Below the pieces are notes generated by a model. The model was not told the origin of the DNA. It searched no databases and saw nothing but the letters and a program-made list of their open reading frames with translations. The translations under genes and the position numbers were made by a program. This document shows, piece after piece, positions 1 to 10,253 of a stretch of DNA of 64,000 nt. Each line of letters opens with the position of its first letter. The stretch's first letter is position 1. The DNA comes from Pomphorhynchus laevis (Eukaryota > Acanthocephala > Palaeacanthocephala > Echinorhynchida > Pomphorhynchidae), in assembly GCA_012934845.2 (NCBI GenBank), contig WNNJ02003660.1, forward strand, positions 124,001-188,000, read 5' to 3'.

Positions 1-1006
1 CGGTTGAAGTGATTTGATTAAGACACTGGTGGGAGGACGATAGAATCTCGGCTTTATCTTTGCAGACGTTGAACAAGAGTTTACAACTTCCCGTATATCA
101 CTTAAAGAAAATGGCAAATTCTTCGCCCTGACATAATGCCACAATCTTGTCTGACCAGAATGACATAGTGAACAGTGTAATTTTATTAAGTCGGATTGAG
201 AAGTCGTTACGCCGGAGCATGCTAGTCGTGATAAAGCGTCCGCTGCTACGTTGTCAACGCCGGGACGATAAATGATCTCAAAGCGAAATTGGGATAACTC
301 TAATCGCCAGCGTTCAATTTTTTCATTTTTTATCCTATTCGAATGTGAAGACATCATATAAGCAATTGATCTTTGATCTGTAATAACTCGAAATGGACGT
401 CCAATGAGGTAGTGACGCCATTCTTTAAGAGCTTCAATTATTGCCAGAGCTTCTAATTCAATCGCTGGATTGCGCTTTTCATGTTTGGACAGTACTCGCG
501 AAAAAAAAGCAACTGGTCTACCACGCTGGCTCAAGGTAGCCGCTATCGCTACTTTTGATGCATCTGTCTCTACTTCAAACGGTAAATTTTCATCTATACA
601 CGAACGGCAGGCACACATTAAAGCTGCTTTTATATCCTTCAAGCTCTTCATTGCTGATTCACCCATGGGAAAATTTGTCTCTGTAGCAAAATCTCGAACG
701 CGGTGCGCAAAACCAGGTATCCAGCGACAATAGTAAGTTAACAACCCCCGCAGATGGGAATGTTCGGTTGCATCCGTCGGATTCTTGAGCTCGAAGATTG
801 GTCTAGTTCGTCGTGGGTCGGGCTTAATCATTCCGTTCTCAATACACTGTCCCGAAACGCTTATTGACTCGGATGCGAACACACTCTTGGTTTCGTTTAA
901 TGTTAGATGGTATTTTCTTGCCATTTTAATTCCTGCAATTAAAATGTCGTCGAGATACGAAAAGACTCCAGACAATGCTTCTCTGTCAATTAAACTATTC
1001 ATGATT
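1..1006 (-). mobile_element. Ty3/gypsy fossil, 3' half of pol (reverse transcriptase end and RNase H)
   Basis: Read on the minus strand, this stretch encodes the end of a Ty3/gypsy reverse transcriptase, with the catalytic YLDDILIAG motif near 925-955. An RNase H region with the motif ETDASKVAIAA follows near 550-585, and further pol sequence runs to the window edge. It is the continuation of the gag-pol piece at 5514-7148; a LINE has been inserted between them. The 3' LTR would lie beyond position 1 and cannot be seen. The element is an old, broken copy that predates the LINE insertion. Confidence 0.85.
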
Positions 1007-1271
1007 AATTAAATATTCATGATTAATTAATTAATAAACTATTCATGATTAATTATTCATGTCAATTAAACTATTCACATTAAAACGAGTCTTGGTTATT
1101 GAAACTCTTACAAATTGCAGACGAATGCTTAAATCCACAATATTTTGAAAAGCAACAACTGAATGCCACGCCGTGTCCCAGCTTAAAAAAATTTCCAGCT
1201 GCATTTAATTCGGACCTTAAAAAATTTTGGTTTCTAATAAACATACAATATAATAACAAACAAATTTCACA

Positions 1272-2468
1272 ATGAAGAAAGCAAATTCGAAGAGAGCGTC
1301 AAACACTATACATATCACGCAACATCGTAATGCATATAAGCGGCTAGAGGTCGAATGCTGCAATAAAGGCTGTGAAGTGTGGTCTATTGTCGACATTCCT
1401 TTAAATACCGAGTCGTCACTCAAGAGCAAGGACTTTTATTGCGGCTTTTGTTCTGCTACAATGATTTCGGCCCTCCAAATGAAACTAGTGCAAGATATGA
1501 TTTGTGATGTGAATTGTTGTGATATATCGTTACCTATCAATTTAAATGACGTTCGTGTCTCTCAAGACAGCACGGACCATCAAACTTCGATAAACACCTG
1601 TACCGTTAATCCTGTCGTTAAGCTGCCATTAGATGACAGTTCAACTCCTGACCTATGTGAACCGAGGATTGAATTACATTCACTGTCATCTACGCATCAG
1701 CACGATAATACTTCAAATGCCGAACTTCAAATGCTGTCATCCTTTCAGGACAAAGAAAAATCGGTCATTCATGTTGAACAAACTACACCAGCTGTAAACA
1801 AAGAAAGGGTATGGCGCAACACTCTATTGCAACCTACACGAAACCCTGGATCGACATACCATCAATTGGGTGAAATCAGAGGTAGCGATTCGAGTGGGGC
1901 CATCGATAGAAAACAGAAGGCCAAAAATAAGAATAAATCAAGAAATTATTTACCTTCAAATGGTCAGAGCATTTCTTTGGACAACGCTCCTTCTACAAAC
2001 TACCGTTCGCATCCAGATAGGTCTTGCAATATCCTATTTAGTGGTATCGCTGAATCAAAGGCCAGTAACTCACAAACACGTATGAATGATGATGTGTCCA
2101 GCCTCCGTACTGTGTTCTGTCAGTTACTCTTAGAAGGTGATGAGAAGCTAGCTTCTACTCTGAAGGTTACAAAGTTGTTTCGACTTGGAAAAAAGGTGGT
2201 AGAGAAACCAAGATTGTTGAAAGTTGTATTATCTTCCGCAAAACATGCAGACCTTTTGCTCAAACGTGGTTTTCGACTTAAAGATTATCCACATCGTATT
2301 CTTAAGGATCTGAGTCTCGAAGATCGTTTAAAGTTGAAAGAAGCAAAAACAGTATTACGAAACCGGCTATCTGAAGGTGAAACGAACTTATGCATACGAA
2401 ATTTTCAGGTTGTCAGGTGGCACCCAGTAGTTCGTTGGAATCCCATAACGATCAACAGCGTCACTTAG
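1272..2468 (+). CDS. LINE ORF1 protein with N-terminal zinc finger
   Basis: A 398-residue open frame. Near the N-terminus (residues about 29-62) is a Cys pattern (ECCNKGC, then YCGFC) like the PHD-type fingers of CR1 ORF1 proteins. The C-terminal third (from about residue 255, beginning SCNILFSGIAES) matches the RNA-binding fold common to CR1/L2 ORF1 proteins; the ORF1 at 13191-14006 has the same segment. The protein presumably binds the element's RNA as a chaperone. It overlaps the start of ORF2 by 79 bases in another frame. No stop interrupts it. Confidence 0.75.
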   Translation: MKKANSKRASNTIHITQHRNAYKRLEVECCNKGCEVWSIVDIPLNTESSLKSKDFYCGFCSATMISALQMKLVQDMICDVNCCDISLPINLNDVRVSQDSTDHQTSINTCTVNPVVKLPLDDSSTPDLCEPRIELHSLSSTHQHDNTSNAELQMLSSFQDKEKSVIHVEQTTPAVNKERVWRNTLLQPTRNPGSTYHQLGEIRGSDSSGAIDRKQKAKNKNKSRNYLPSNGQSISLDNAPSTNYRSHPDRSCNILFSGIAESKASNSQTRMNDDVSSLRTVFCQLLLEGDEKLASTLKVTKLFRLGKKVVEKPRLLKVVLSSAKHADLLLKRGFRLKDYPHRILKDLSLEDRLKLKEAKTVLRNRLSEGETNLCIRNFQVVRWHPVVRWNPITINSVT

Positions 2469-5407
2469 CAGTATCCAGTTTGAATTTTGCTAGTTCGTCT
2501 GGAAAAGGTAGTTTCAACAGTCATTCATCGCAACTCTTCAATAGCGTTAGTTTCAATTCTGATCTGGGGCACTTAATTTCATCCAACAAATTATTCACCG
2601 TTCCTAGTAATCCCTTACCAGAACCCACACGCTATTTATCGATTGGGTATTATAATCTTCGTAGTTTGCCTGCTCAAATAGTGGAGTTGAAGTATCACAT
2701 GCTTTCTCATTCGTATGACATTTTCTGCGTTGCTGAATCCTGGTTGCATCAATATATTGTCGATACCACTGTGAACATTCCTGGATTTCGCCTTATACGA
2801 AGCGACAGGATATCAGGTAGGCGAGGTGGCGGTGTCGCCGCGTATGTCAGAGAAAATTTCCTCGTATCTGAGGTGTTGAATATTTGTGACCCTTGTGGGT
2901 CGTTTGAGACTCTATGCTTCCGTATTGATCACTTAGCGACCAGTATGAATTTTTGCGTCGTGTATCGATCTCCGTCAGTAATTGCAGACACTGATCAACT
3001 AAAACTTATTTTACAATCGGTATGTTCCTCCCCTCACTTTATTCTTTTGGGCGATTTTAATCTTCCACGATCTAGATGGTCAGACTATGTCTTTTCTGAT
3101 GGTAGTTCCACGGAAAGGGAAATATCTGAGTTCCTTGCTGAGGAACTCATGCTGATTCAGCATGTACAAGAACCAACTTGCTTAACTTCAAGATCGGATT
3201 CGGTACTTGATCTGGTGTTTTCCAGATATGTAGGAGACAATCAAAGTTGATCATCTCCCTCCTTTAGGAAGTAGTGACCACTGCTTGCTCTCCTTGACGG
3301 CTGTCCCTTATTCCAGATTCTGTCCACCTTGTTCAAAAACTTACAAACGTCATTGGTCGAAAGTGAGAAGAGAAGATGTTTTGAGAGTTTACAACCAATT
3401 CCCGTGTACTTTTATGAACACGGACAAGCTATCATTGAATATGATCACTGATTACCTACATAAATTATCTGATATTCTTGCCCCTATGCGCGAATCCTCT
3501 TATGCTGCTAAGTCACCTGCATGGATAGATTCCAACGTCAGACAACTAATAAGTTCAAGAAATTGTTTATGGAAGCTTCAGCGTTCTGACTCTAGTTTCT
3601 CTGCCAGATATAAATATGTTCGAAATCTTTGTACTAGAGTGAAAGCAACAAAACGATGTGCATTCGAATCGTCTATCGCTAATAATGTAACACGAAATCC
3701 AAAACTATTCTGGGCCTATGTTCGTCGCAACAGAACCCTTAATACAGAAATCAAGTATGTCCTTAATGCGGAGGGATGTATGATAACTTCTCAGAGTGGT
3801 ATTGTGGAATGCCTTGCTACGTCTTTTTCGATACCGACAAATAATTCACAAAGAGCTTCTATCACTTCGCATGGTGTAGCATTAAAGCAATCTTCGCGTT
3901 TTCTTCCAGTAACGATTAGTGAGATTGTAAGTCAGCTTGATCAGCTTGACCCATTTAGCTCTACTGGCCCTGATGACATTTCTCCGTTTCTCTTGAAGAA
4001 TTTATCTAGATATTTGGCTCCTTCCCTTCTTGCTATTTTTGAGAACAGTTTGACCAGTGGATGTGTTCCTGAAGTCTGGAAAACTGCCATCGTAGTTCCG
4101 ATCCCAAAGAAAACCATTGCAACGGCTTGTACTGACTATAGACCAATCAGCCTGACTAGTTCTCTATGCAAAGTGCTAGAAAAGTTGATCGCCACCCGGA
4201 TCAGGCATCACTTGAGGGAACTCGGAATAATGTCGTCTTCTCAGCACGGTTTCCTTCCTGGTCGTTGACTTCACGCGAAATGTGGGTTGAGGCGGTCAGT
4301 CGCGGCCAATCAATAAATGTGGTATTCATTGACTTTTCAAGAGCATTCGATCGGGTGCCGCATGAGAGCTTGGTAGCATTACTATTTAACTACGGCATTC
4401 CTGTAATGTTGTGTAATTGGATTCAAGATTTCCTACGTAATCGTTTCTTTAGGGTGAGAGTTGGCACCCATCTTTCCACTTCCAGACGCGTTTACTGTGG
4501 TGTTCCGCAGGGTACCGTACTAGGACCTCTGCTGTTTATTGTGTTCCTTAACGATTTGTTGCTGCGGATTCAGAGTCCCTGTCTTGCTTTTGCTGACGAC
4601 CTCAAAATATGGTCTGTAGATGATATTGATCCGCTTGGCATTTCCCTGCAGGAAGACCTTAATGAAATATACCAATGGAGTGAGGCTACTGGTATGAAGA
4701 TCGATGTTGACAAATGCGGCCACATGAAATTAGGAAGGCGTTGCGATGATCGTCGTTTTCGCCTCGGAACTTCAATTCTTAATGTCGTCATGGAGTGTAG
4801 GGATCTGGGTGTCATGGTGCATAGGACATTGAAATCCCGATCAAATACAGAGTTTGCCTATAGCAAGGCTTTGCGAGCTATGTACTGCGTCAAAAATGCA
4901 TTTAATCGTATTAATCCATACGTCTTCAAACGACTTTACTGCGCTCTTGTTCGCCCGCATATAGAGTACTGCGTGCAAGCAGTTTTTCCATACACTAAGA
5001 AAGAGTTCAATAGACTAGAGTCAATCCTTCGTAGAGGTTCTCGAATGTGTATGGATGGATCATATTCATATCGTGAGCGGCTTGAATTTCTAAAGATACC
5101 ATCTTTGGGTCAGAGGCTATATTACCTAGACCTTGTTGCATTATGGCGAATGGTTAATGGGATAGATGGTTTTCCCTCGTGCTATGTTAAAGTTTGTTCT
5201 CAGACGCATCGTGGCCACCCGTTGAAACTATTTAAGTTTCTCCACGGTAAAGTAGTGAGTTTGGCTAGGCTCTCACAACGAGCATTAAACGCCTGGAACA
5301 CGTTGCCAGGAGAAATAGCATGTACCAAGGACTTATCTCAATTTAAAGTTCAACTTCGTCAGTGGATTAACGATCATGGCATTCCGAATGTATACAATAT
5401 TATGTAA
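2390..5407 (+). pseudogene. LINE ORF2: endonuclease and reverse transcriptase, two frameshifts
   Basis: The first part is an apurinic-type endonuclease: AESWLHQ near 2730, LLGDFNLPRSRW near 3050 and GSSDHCLLS near 3270. A reverse transcriptase follows: RPISLTSSLCKVLEKL near 4140, FIDFSRAFDRVPHES near 4330, GVPQGTVLGPLLF near 4500 and the catalytic LAFADD near 4590. The reading frame changes near 3240 and near 4265. The ORF therefore reads as three pieces: 2390-3250, 3285-4268 and 4166-5407. It would make the element's target-primed reverse transcription enzyme. Family-level identity is firm; activity of this copy is unlikely. Confidence 0.85.
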
Positions 5408-5513
5408 CCGCTATTAACTTTTTCTTCTTTTCTTTTCTTTTTTATTTCCTATGTGATCAGTTGAAACAGCCATTTGGCTATAACTTGTAATACTAATAAA
5501 TAATAAATAATAA

Positions 5514-7148
5514 ATGATGCGCTGGAACACTGCTACACCGTTTGTGAGCCCGAAAGGCACTCGTTTGTATTGATAAAGGCCTCCAGCAGCCTCGAAAGCG
5601 GTGAACTCTTTTTCGGATTGTAAAATAGGTAGTTGATTGTAGGTATCTTTCATATCCACGCATGAGAATATTCGATAGTTCGAAAGCTTGTCTATTAAAT
5701 CATCCGTTCGTGGCAAGGGAAATGCGTCGAGCAATGTGAATCGATTGATCGTCCGTGAATAGTCGATCACCCTTCTTTGTTTTCCCTGAGAATTTGTAAC
5801 AATGAGTGCTTGTGCCCTCCATGGGGAATGAACTTGGTTCTATGATGCCGTTTTTGAGAAGTCGCTTTACTTCTGATTTAATAAATGCGTCCTGACTAGG
5901 AGTTCGTCGACAAGAGTTTGTTTGCAATGGACGAATATCGATACTCCTATGTTCAAATAACGGATGTGGTTCAACATGCATTGCTTCCAGGGCTTCAATA
6001 ACAATCGGTGCATGCATTCCTCCAAACTCCAGTGCAAGATGCTTGAAACGCCTATGAAAAGGATGTCCCAAAATTACATCAGCACAAAGGTTGTCTAGAA
6101 CAAAACACTTGACACCATAATATTTTTCGCCCATTAGCTCCAAATCGAGAGCAACTGTTTCCCTCAAAACGCTTTGAAAAGAAGACGATGCCATCCGAGC
6201 AATTTCGTAACACTTAGTAGTTGACCGTTTACAACGTTTTATCATGTTTGACGATATAAAATTTGAACTGCTACCAGTATCTATCAGAGCATTCATTTTG
6301 ATACCGTAAGCCATTATAGAAACCATGGCGTTCTTGAGACCCGGAGAAGAAAGCTGTGAAATTTGAGCAATCTCTATTGAATTCAAGTCAATCGAATTGC
6401 GCTTCCTGGACATGCACATTTTGGCAAAATGACCGACTTTTTGACACGATCGGCATTTAACTTTTAGCGCCGGGCATTGGGCTCGAGGATGTTTTGCATT
6501 TCCACAGAAGAAACAAGATTGACGGGTAGCATTAACTTGAATTGCCGGAGAGTCGTCCGTCATATTTTCACTACTAGCTGCAACATTAATAGGATCCATC
6601 ATTTGCACAGGTTGACAAGAGTACGAGTTAGCTTGTAATTCGGCCTGTTCAAGCGATCGAGCAGCTTGATAAGCGTCGTCCAGCGAAAGCTTTGACCGCT
6701 CCAATAAACGTTGACGGATGCTCGAAGAAACCAACCCTCGAATAAACGAATCGCGAACGTACTCATCGTGATAACGCTTCGCATTTACATCCTCAAAATC
6801 ACATGATTTTGCTAAATGCAGTAGTTCATGTAGAAACTGATCAATGGTTTGTGGATAAGCTTGCTTGTACGTTGACAAAACGTGTCGTTGAAACACCACA
6901 TTGCGCGGCTTTACGAACAAAGCCTCTAGAGCAAGCATTGCATCTGCAAATATTTCGGTAGACTCGATGTATCGAAACAGATCTGCACTGATCAGGTTCG
7001 TTAATAGTGGCATTTTATGCTCTTCTCTAAGATCGGGAATACAAGAAAGAAACGCATTTAATCGAGTTTTCCAATGCCTCCACTGTGTTTCTGAATCCGT
7101 CGAATCCTTTGACAATGAAAGCACATCTGGTTTCAACAGCTTGTCCAT
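5514..7148 (-). mobile_element. Ty3/gypsy fossil, gag, protease and start of reverse transcriptase
   Basis: The minus strand encodes a gypsy-type polyprotein. A gag region begins at 7148. Two CCHC zinc knuckles follow (CFFCGNAKHPRAQC and CRSCQKVGHFAKMC, about 6412-6520). Then come an aspartic protease with the motif LIDTGSSSNF near 6270-6300 and the fingers of the reverse transcriptase with YNQLPI and FGLTNG near 5550-5650. The reading breaks off at the LINE at 5513 and resumes at 1006. Sequence upstream of the gag start (7149-7280) should hold leader and 5' LTR, but I could not delimit an LTR. It is a broken fossil of moderate age. Confidence 0.85.
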
Positions 7149-7279
7149 AACAAATTGATAAATAAATTGTCGTAATGTAAACGAAGTCTAAACCAAAGAG
7201 GTTTTATTTATCAATCTAGAAAACAATCAGTTTATAAAAACAGTTATAGATACTCATGTCAATTAGAGATTATTGACTA

Positions 7280-7830
7280 TATACCACACATTTCATCTGG
7301 TGAAAGTATACCCAAATCGTTATTTTCCTCCAGAATTATCGTTGCCGAACTTACTTTCCTTCTTTACATCAAACTTTGATACACGGATTTCTAGTTTTTT
7401 TTTGGCTTGATTTACTGATTTTCTTCCTAATAACTCCATGTAGATATTGGGCTTCTTCAAAATATTCCTAGAATTTATTTTGTTTCCAGAATATCAGTCG
7501 ACGTTCAAGCGCTTCATGAATAATTGCAACTTTGTGAGTTTGTATTTGTTGTAGCATACACTGAGAGAAGACGACCACCGACTTGATAGCGTCATGCTCA
7601 TTGTGTAAGCCATGAGCGACTTCAGCATAAAATGAGGCTAATTTTAGAATTATCTCGTTGCTAGCTGAACATTTCGGAAGAGCCATTAAATTTGGTTTCC
7701 ATTGAATTACAGTGGTGTAGTAATCCACAGGTGATGATGATTGTTGGGTTCCATTTGCTAATACTGTGTAACTAATAATCTTGTTATTTTTTAATACACA
7801 AGTTTTTATTATAAAATAATAATACAATTA
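7280..7830 (-). mobile_element. N-terminal fragment of a restriction-like-endonuclease LINE
   Basis: The minus-strand frame at 7468-7755 contains VIQWKPNLMALPKC and, further on, ALERRLIFWKQNKF. These align with VVHWQPDLFRLRKC and LSRRLDLWFKNEF in the N-terminal protein of the LINE at 24310-27480. The spacing is similar and the charged RRL-W motif is shared. The fragment is therefore a diverged, 3'-truncated relative. Downstream codons (7280-7467) resemble the same region but contain stops. No reverse transcriptase follows. Confidence 0.55.
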
Positions 7831-8130
7831 AAAATTACAATTAGAAGGTTACCTACAAATGGGCCCTAAATATCTTGTGTATAAATGATACATTATATTG
7901 TATGATGTATCTTGTAGAAAACGATGTCAATATGCTGTTTGTTCGCGGCGATATATGCAGTGCTGCTCCGGATTTCAAAACGTAGATCTCGGGGCTCGTA
8001 AACAGACAAAGACGGCCCGCACAAGCTCGAAGCTTATTTAAACGTGGCAAATGCGTGTATTAATAATAATTCTTGATATACAGTAGATTCATAGAACCAA
8101 GCAAGAGAAGAAAATTCAACATATTAAAAC
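7831..8130. other. Unassigned spacer
   Basis: No gene recognised. A more GC-rich patch (7930-8040) has no protein match that I recognise. A short remnant of the L2-like LINE 3' end (AACGTGGCAAATGCGTG) sits at about 8040-8056. Confidence 0.4.
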
Positions 8131-8940
8131 AAATTTATTTTAACGTGGCAAATGCATGCTAGCGCAGGCTTACATGACCACAACAAAACAAAAATGTAAA
8201 TCATCTTTCGACAAGGTGTGAACGGAGGAAGTGTTTGAATGTGATAAAGAAGGGAGCGCGGCGGACGTCGAGAGAGAGTTGATTCCAGGCGAGTGAGGCG
8301 GCGACGAGGAAGGATAAGAGACCATAGTTGTTGGAGTAATTGGGAACCTGGAGTAAGAGGGTATGACGGGAACGCAGCGATAGCGAGGTGGGTTGAGTGT
8401 CTTCTTAGAAAGGATAGTTGATGAACGATGGGGAGCTGACAGCAATGAGACTAAAATTTACGAGAAGAAGGCGGAGTTTGATGCGGATGTGGATGGTGGG
8501 CCAAGAGAGTTGGGCAAAATATGTGGATGTGTGGTCGAAGCAACGGAGACGAAAGAGCACTCGAACGGCGGTGTTGATTATTCGTTGTAGGGGTAGGATG
8601 ATGGATTTTGGAGAATTTGCGAAAAGGCTGAGGCAGTAATCGATTTTAGGGAAGAGAAGCGATGAAAGAAGAGACATACAAGAGCGGAAGTCGATAAGGG
8701 GCGGATAAGGCGGATGTCACGGAGAATTAAGTTAGATGAGCGGAACTTGTCACGGACGAAGGGTTTAAGGGAAAGGTGATCATCGAAATGGAAGCCTAAG
8801 AAAGTGAGATTGTGTACTATGGGGATGATCGAGATGCCAAAATATACAGGGGAGGATATATGTTTGGCTTATGGAAGATGATCCACATTATTTTGGACTT
8901 GTCGGGGTTTGAACGAGATGGAGATTAGAGAGACGTTTAA
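8131..8940 (-). mobile_element. 5'-truncated L2/CR1-like LINE copy
   Basis: About 800 bases nearly identical in order to the 3' end of the full-length LINE at 10183-14330. It shares the terminal GGCAAATGC and CTTACATGACCACAACAAAA segment. It also carries the C-terminal part of the reverse transcriptase (minus frames 8170-8445 and 8405-8677, with FPKIDYCLSLFANSPKSI). Two frames are needed, so it is a dead, truncated insertion. Homology stops near 8940. Confidence 0.85.
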
Positions 8941-9440
8941 ATTGATGTCTTAATGTTTACTAAACTCACTCTGAACTGCAAAACCTCAGATGCGAAGTGT
9001 CTAGCTATTTACTTATCATCAGCTAGTAATACATCATTATCTTTGATGCAGAATTTTTGATCCTATAACTTTAGCTTACTCGATTCAAAATGTAAGAGAA
9101 ATTTTCGGTAACCTAAAAATCAGTCATGAGTTTATTCTTAAATCAAAGCTTTTTCTCACGTTTTAGAATCAAACTACGGTTTCGTTTAAATTTTACTTTG
9201 ACAGTGTTTTAGTATAGAGAACGGATTTAAAGCAGAGACAAGTGTGTCCTGAAAAAAAAGACCAAGCCGATTATATGCCTTCAGAGAACGGGTCCTTACA
9301 GCAACAAATGATAAAAATTCGTTTGCGGCTACAAAATCGGTTTTGCATGGATTCATACGAGATGTAAGTGAACAAGGGAGTTTCTAAATGATAGAAAGGC
9401 GAATATATAAATCAAGATGATCACACAGTCCCAATGCATT
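8941..9440. other. Unassigned AT-rich spacer
   Basis: I see no gene or clear repeat here. The first part may be LINE debris, but no conserved motif supports that. Confidence 0.3.
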
Positions 9441-9446
9441 GTTATA

Positions 9447-9680
9447 TTAGATATAAACTGTACATTCAGGACTAGGTAGGCATAAATCACACAGGCTTTT
9501 AGAGCTCCCCAGAAATCTGGTAAAATTTCTGACGTGTTGGATAAGATGGCATTCATTGATCGTGTCGAGAAGTGAAGATTGAGGATCACACCCTTTTATT
9601 CCGGAATAATTATCCCAATCTACACGGGAAGCGTTAAACTCCCCAAGAATGCAAACATTTCGGTTTATCAAAATTGGGTG
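9447..9680 (-). mobile_element. LINE endonuclease fragment
   Basis: The minus frame reads CILGEFNASRVDWDNYSG, then LIQHVRNFTR, the usual GDFN...LIQHV...TR signature of the end of a CR1/jockey-type endonuclease. The same motif order occurs at about 3040-3180 in the first LINE. Only this block survives. A tail-like GGATAGAATAGAATAAG at about 9794 may belong to another LINE 3' end. Confidence 0.6.
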
Positions 9681-10067
9681 AGATCATGTCCAATATTTTG
9701 ACAATCAGCCAAATGACTACGATAAACAAGACCAAATGGACATACAATATTATGCCGCCTTCCCGTGAGCCAACCCGATCGCATCTAATTAAGGATAGAA
9801 TAGAATAAGAAACCTGCGAAAAAATTATAAAACCAAGTTTGAAGGAAATTGTTAAACGAGTAAAAATTCACGGAAAATATAACTGGAATGTTTTTATGCA
9901 ATACATGCAGGTATATGAATAATATGCATTTTAAGAAATTTTGATTGCTAAGCATGACATATGTGCCAATAGTTTTAAATTATTTTGAAAGGTGTGAAGT
10001 TCAATCATGAAGTTCAAAAATTCTCAGATTTTTGACAATGTTCTAGAAAATGATATGGTAGTGTTAA
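9681..10067. other. Unassigned AT-rich spacer
   Basis: No reading frame with recognisable content and no repeat that I can define, apart from the possible LINE tail near 9794. Confidence 0.3.
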
Positions 10068-10182
10068 AAAATTATTTTTTTAACGTTGCAAATGCTTGCC
10101 AGCACACGCTTACATGACCACAACAAATCAAAAATGTAAATCATGTGTCGAGAAGGTGTGAACGGAAGAGGTGTTTAAAAAA
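10068..10182 (-). mobile_element. Very short LINE 3'-end copy
   Basis: About 115 bases duplicating the 3' terminus of the adjacent LINE (CAAATGCTTGCCAGCACACG, CTTACATGACC, GTGTGAACGGA). It ends in an A-rich join directly before the next copy's terminus at 10183. It is either a severely 5'-truncated insertion or a second 3' end produced by the same event. Confidence 0.7.
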
Positions 10183-10253
10183 AGGATTTATTTTAACGTG
10201 GCAAATGCGTGCCAGCGCACGCTTACATGACCACAACAAAACAAAACTGTGAA

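Larger units (their letters stand above)
1007..5513 (+). mobile_element. CR1-like LINE inserted in the gypsy fossil
   Basis: A 4.5 kb non-LTR retrotransposon with two overlapping reading frames (ORF1 1272-2468, ORF2 2390-5407), a 5' leader, and a 3' tail of AATAA-type repeats at 5493-5513. It interrupts the reverse-transcriptase region of a minus-strand gypsy element. The sequence ATGAT occurs at both junctions (1002-1006 and 5514-5518) and is a candidate short target duplication. Its apurinic-type endonuclease and reverse transcriptase resemble CR1-group elements. ORF2 carries two frameshifts, so this copy is probably inactive but fairly young. Clade assignment is from motif style only. Confidence 0.85.

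Noticed and set aside
8393-8639. Plus-strand Arg-rich frames over the LINE copies (also at 10441-10692)
   Set aside because: They are shadows of the minus-strand reverse transcriptase.
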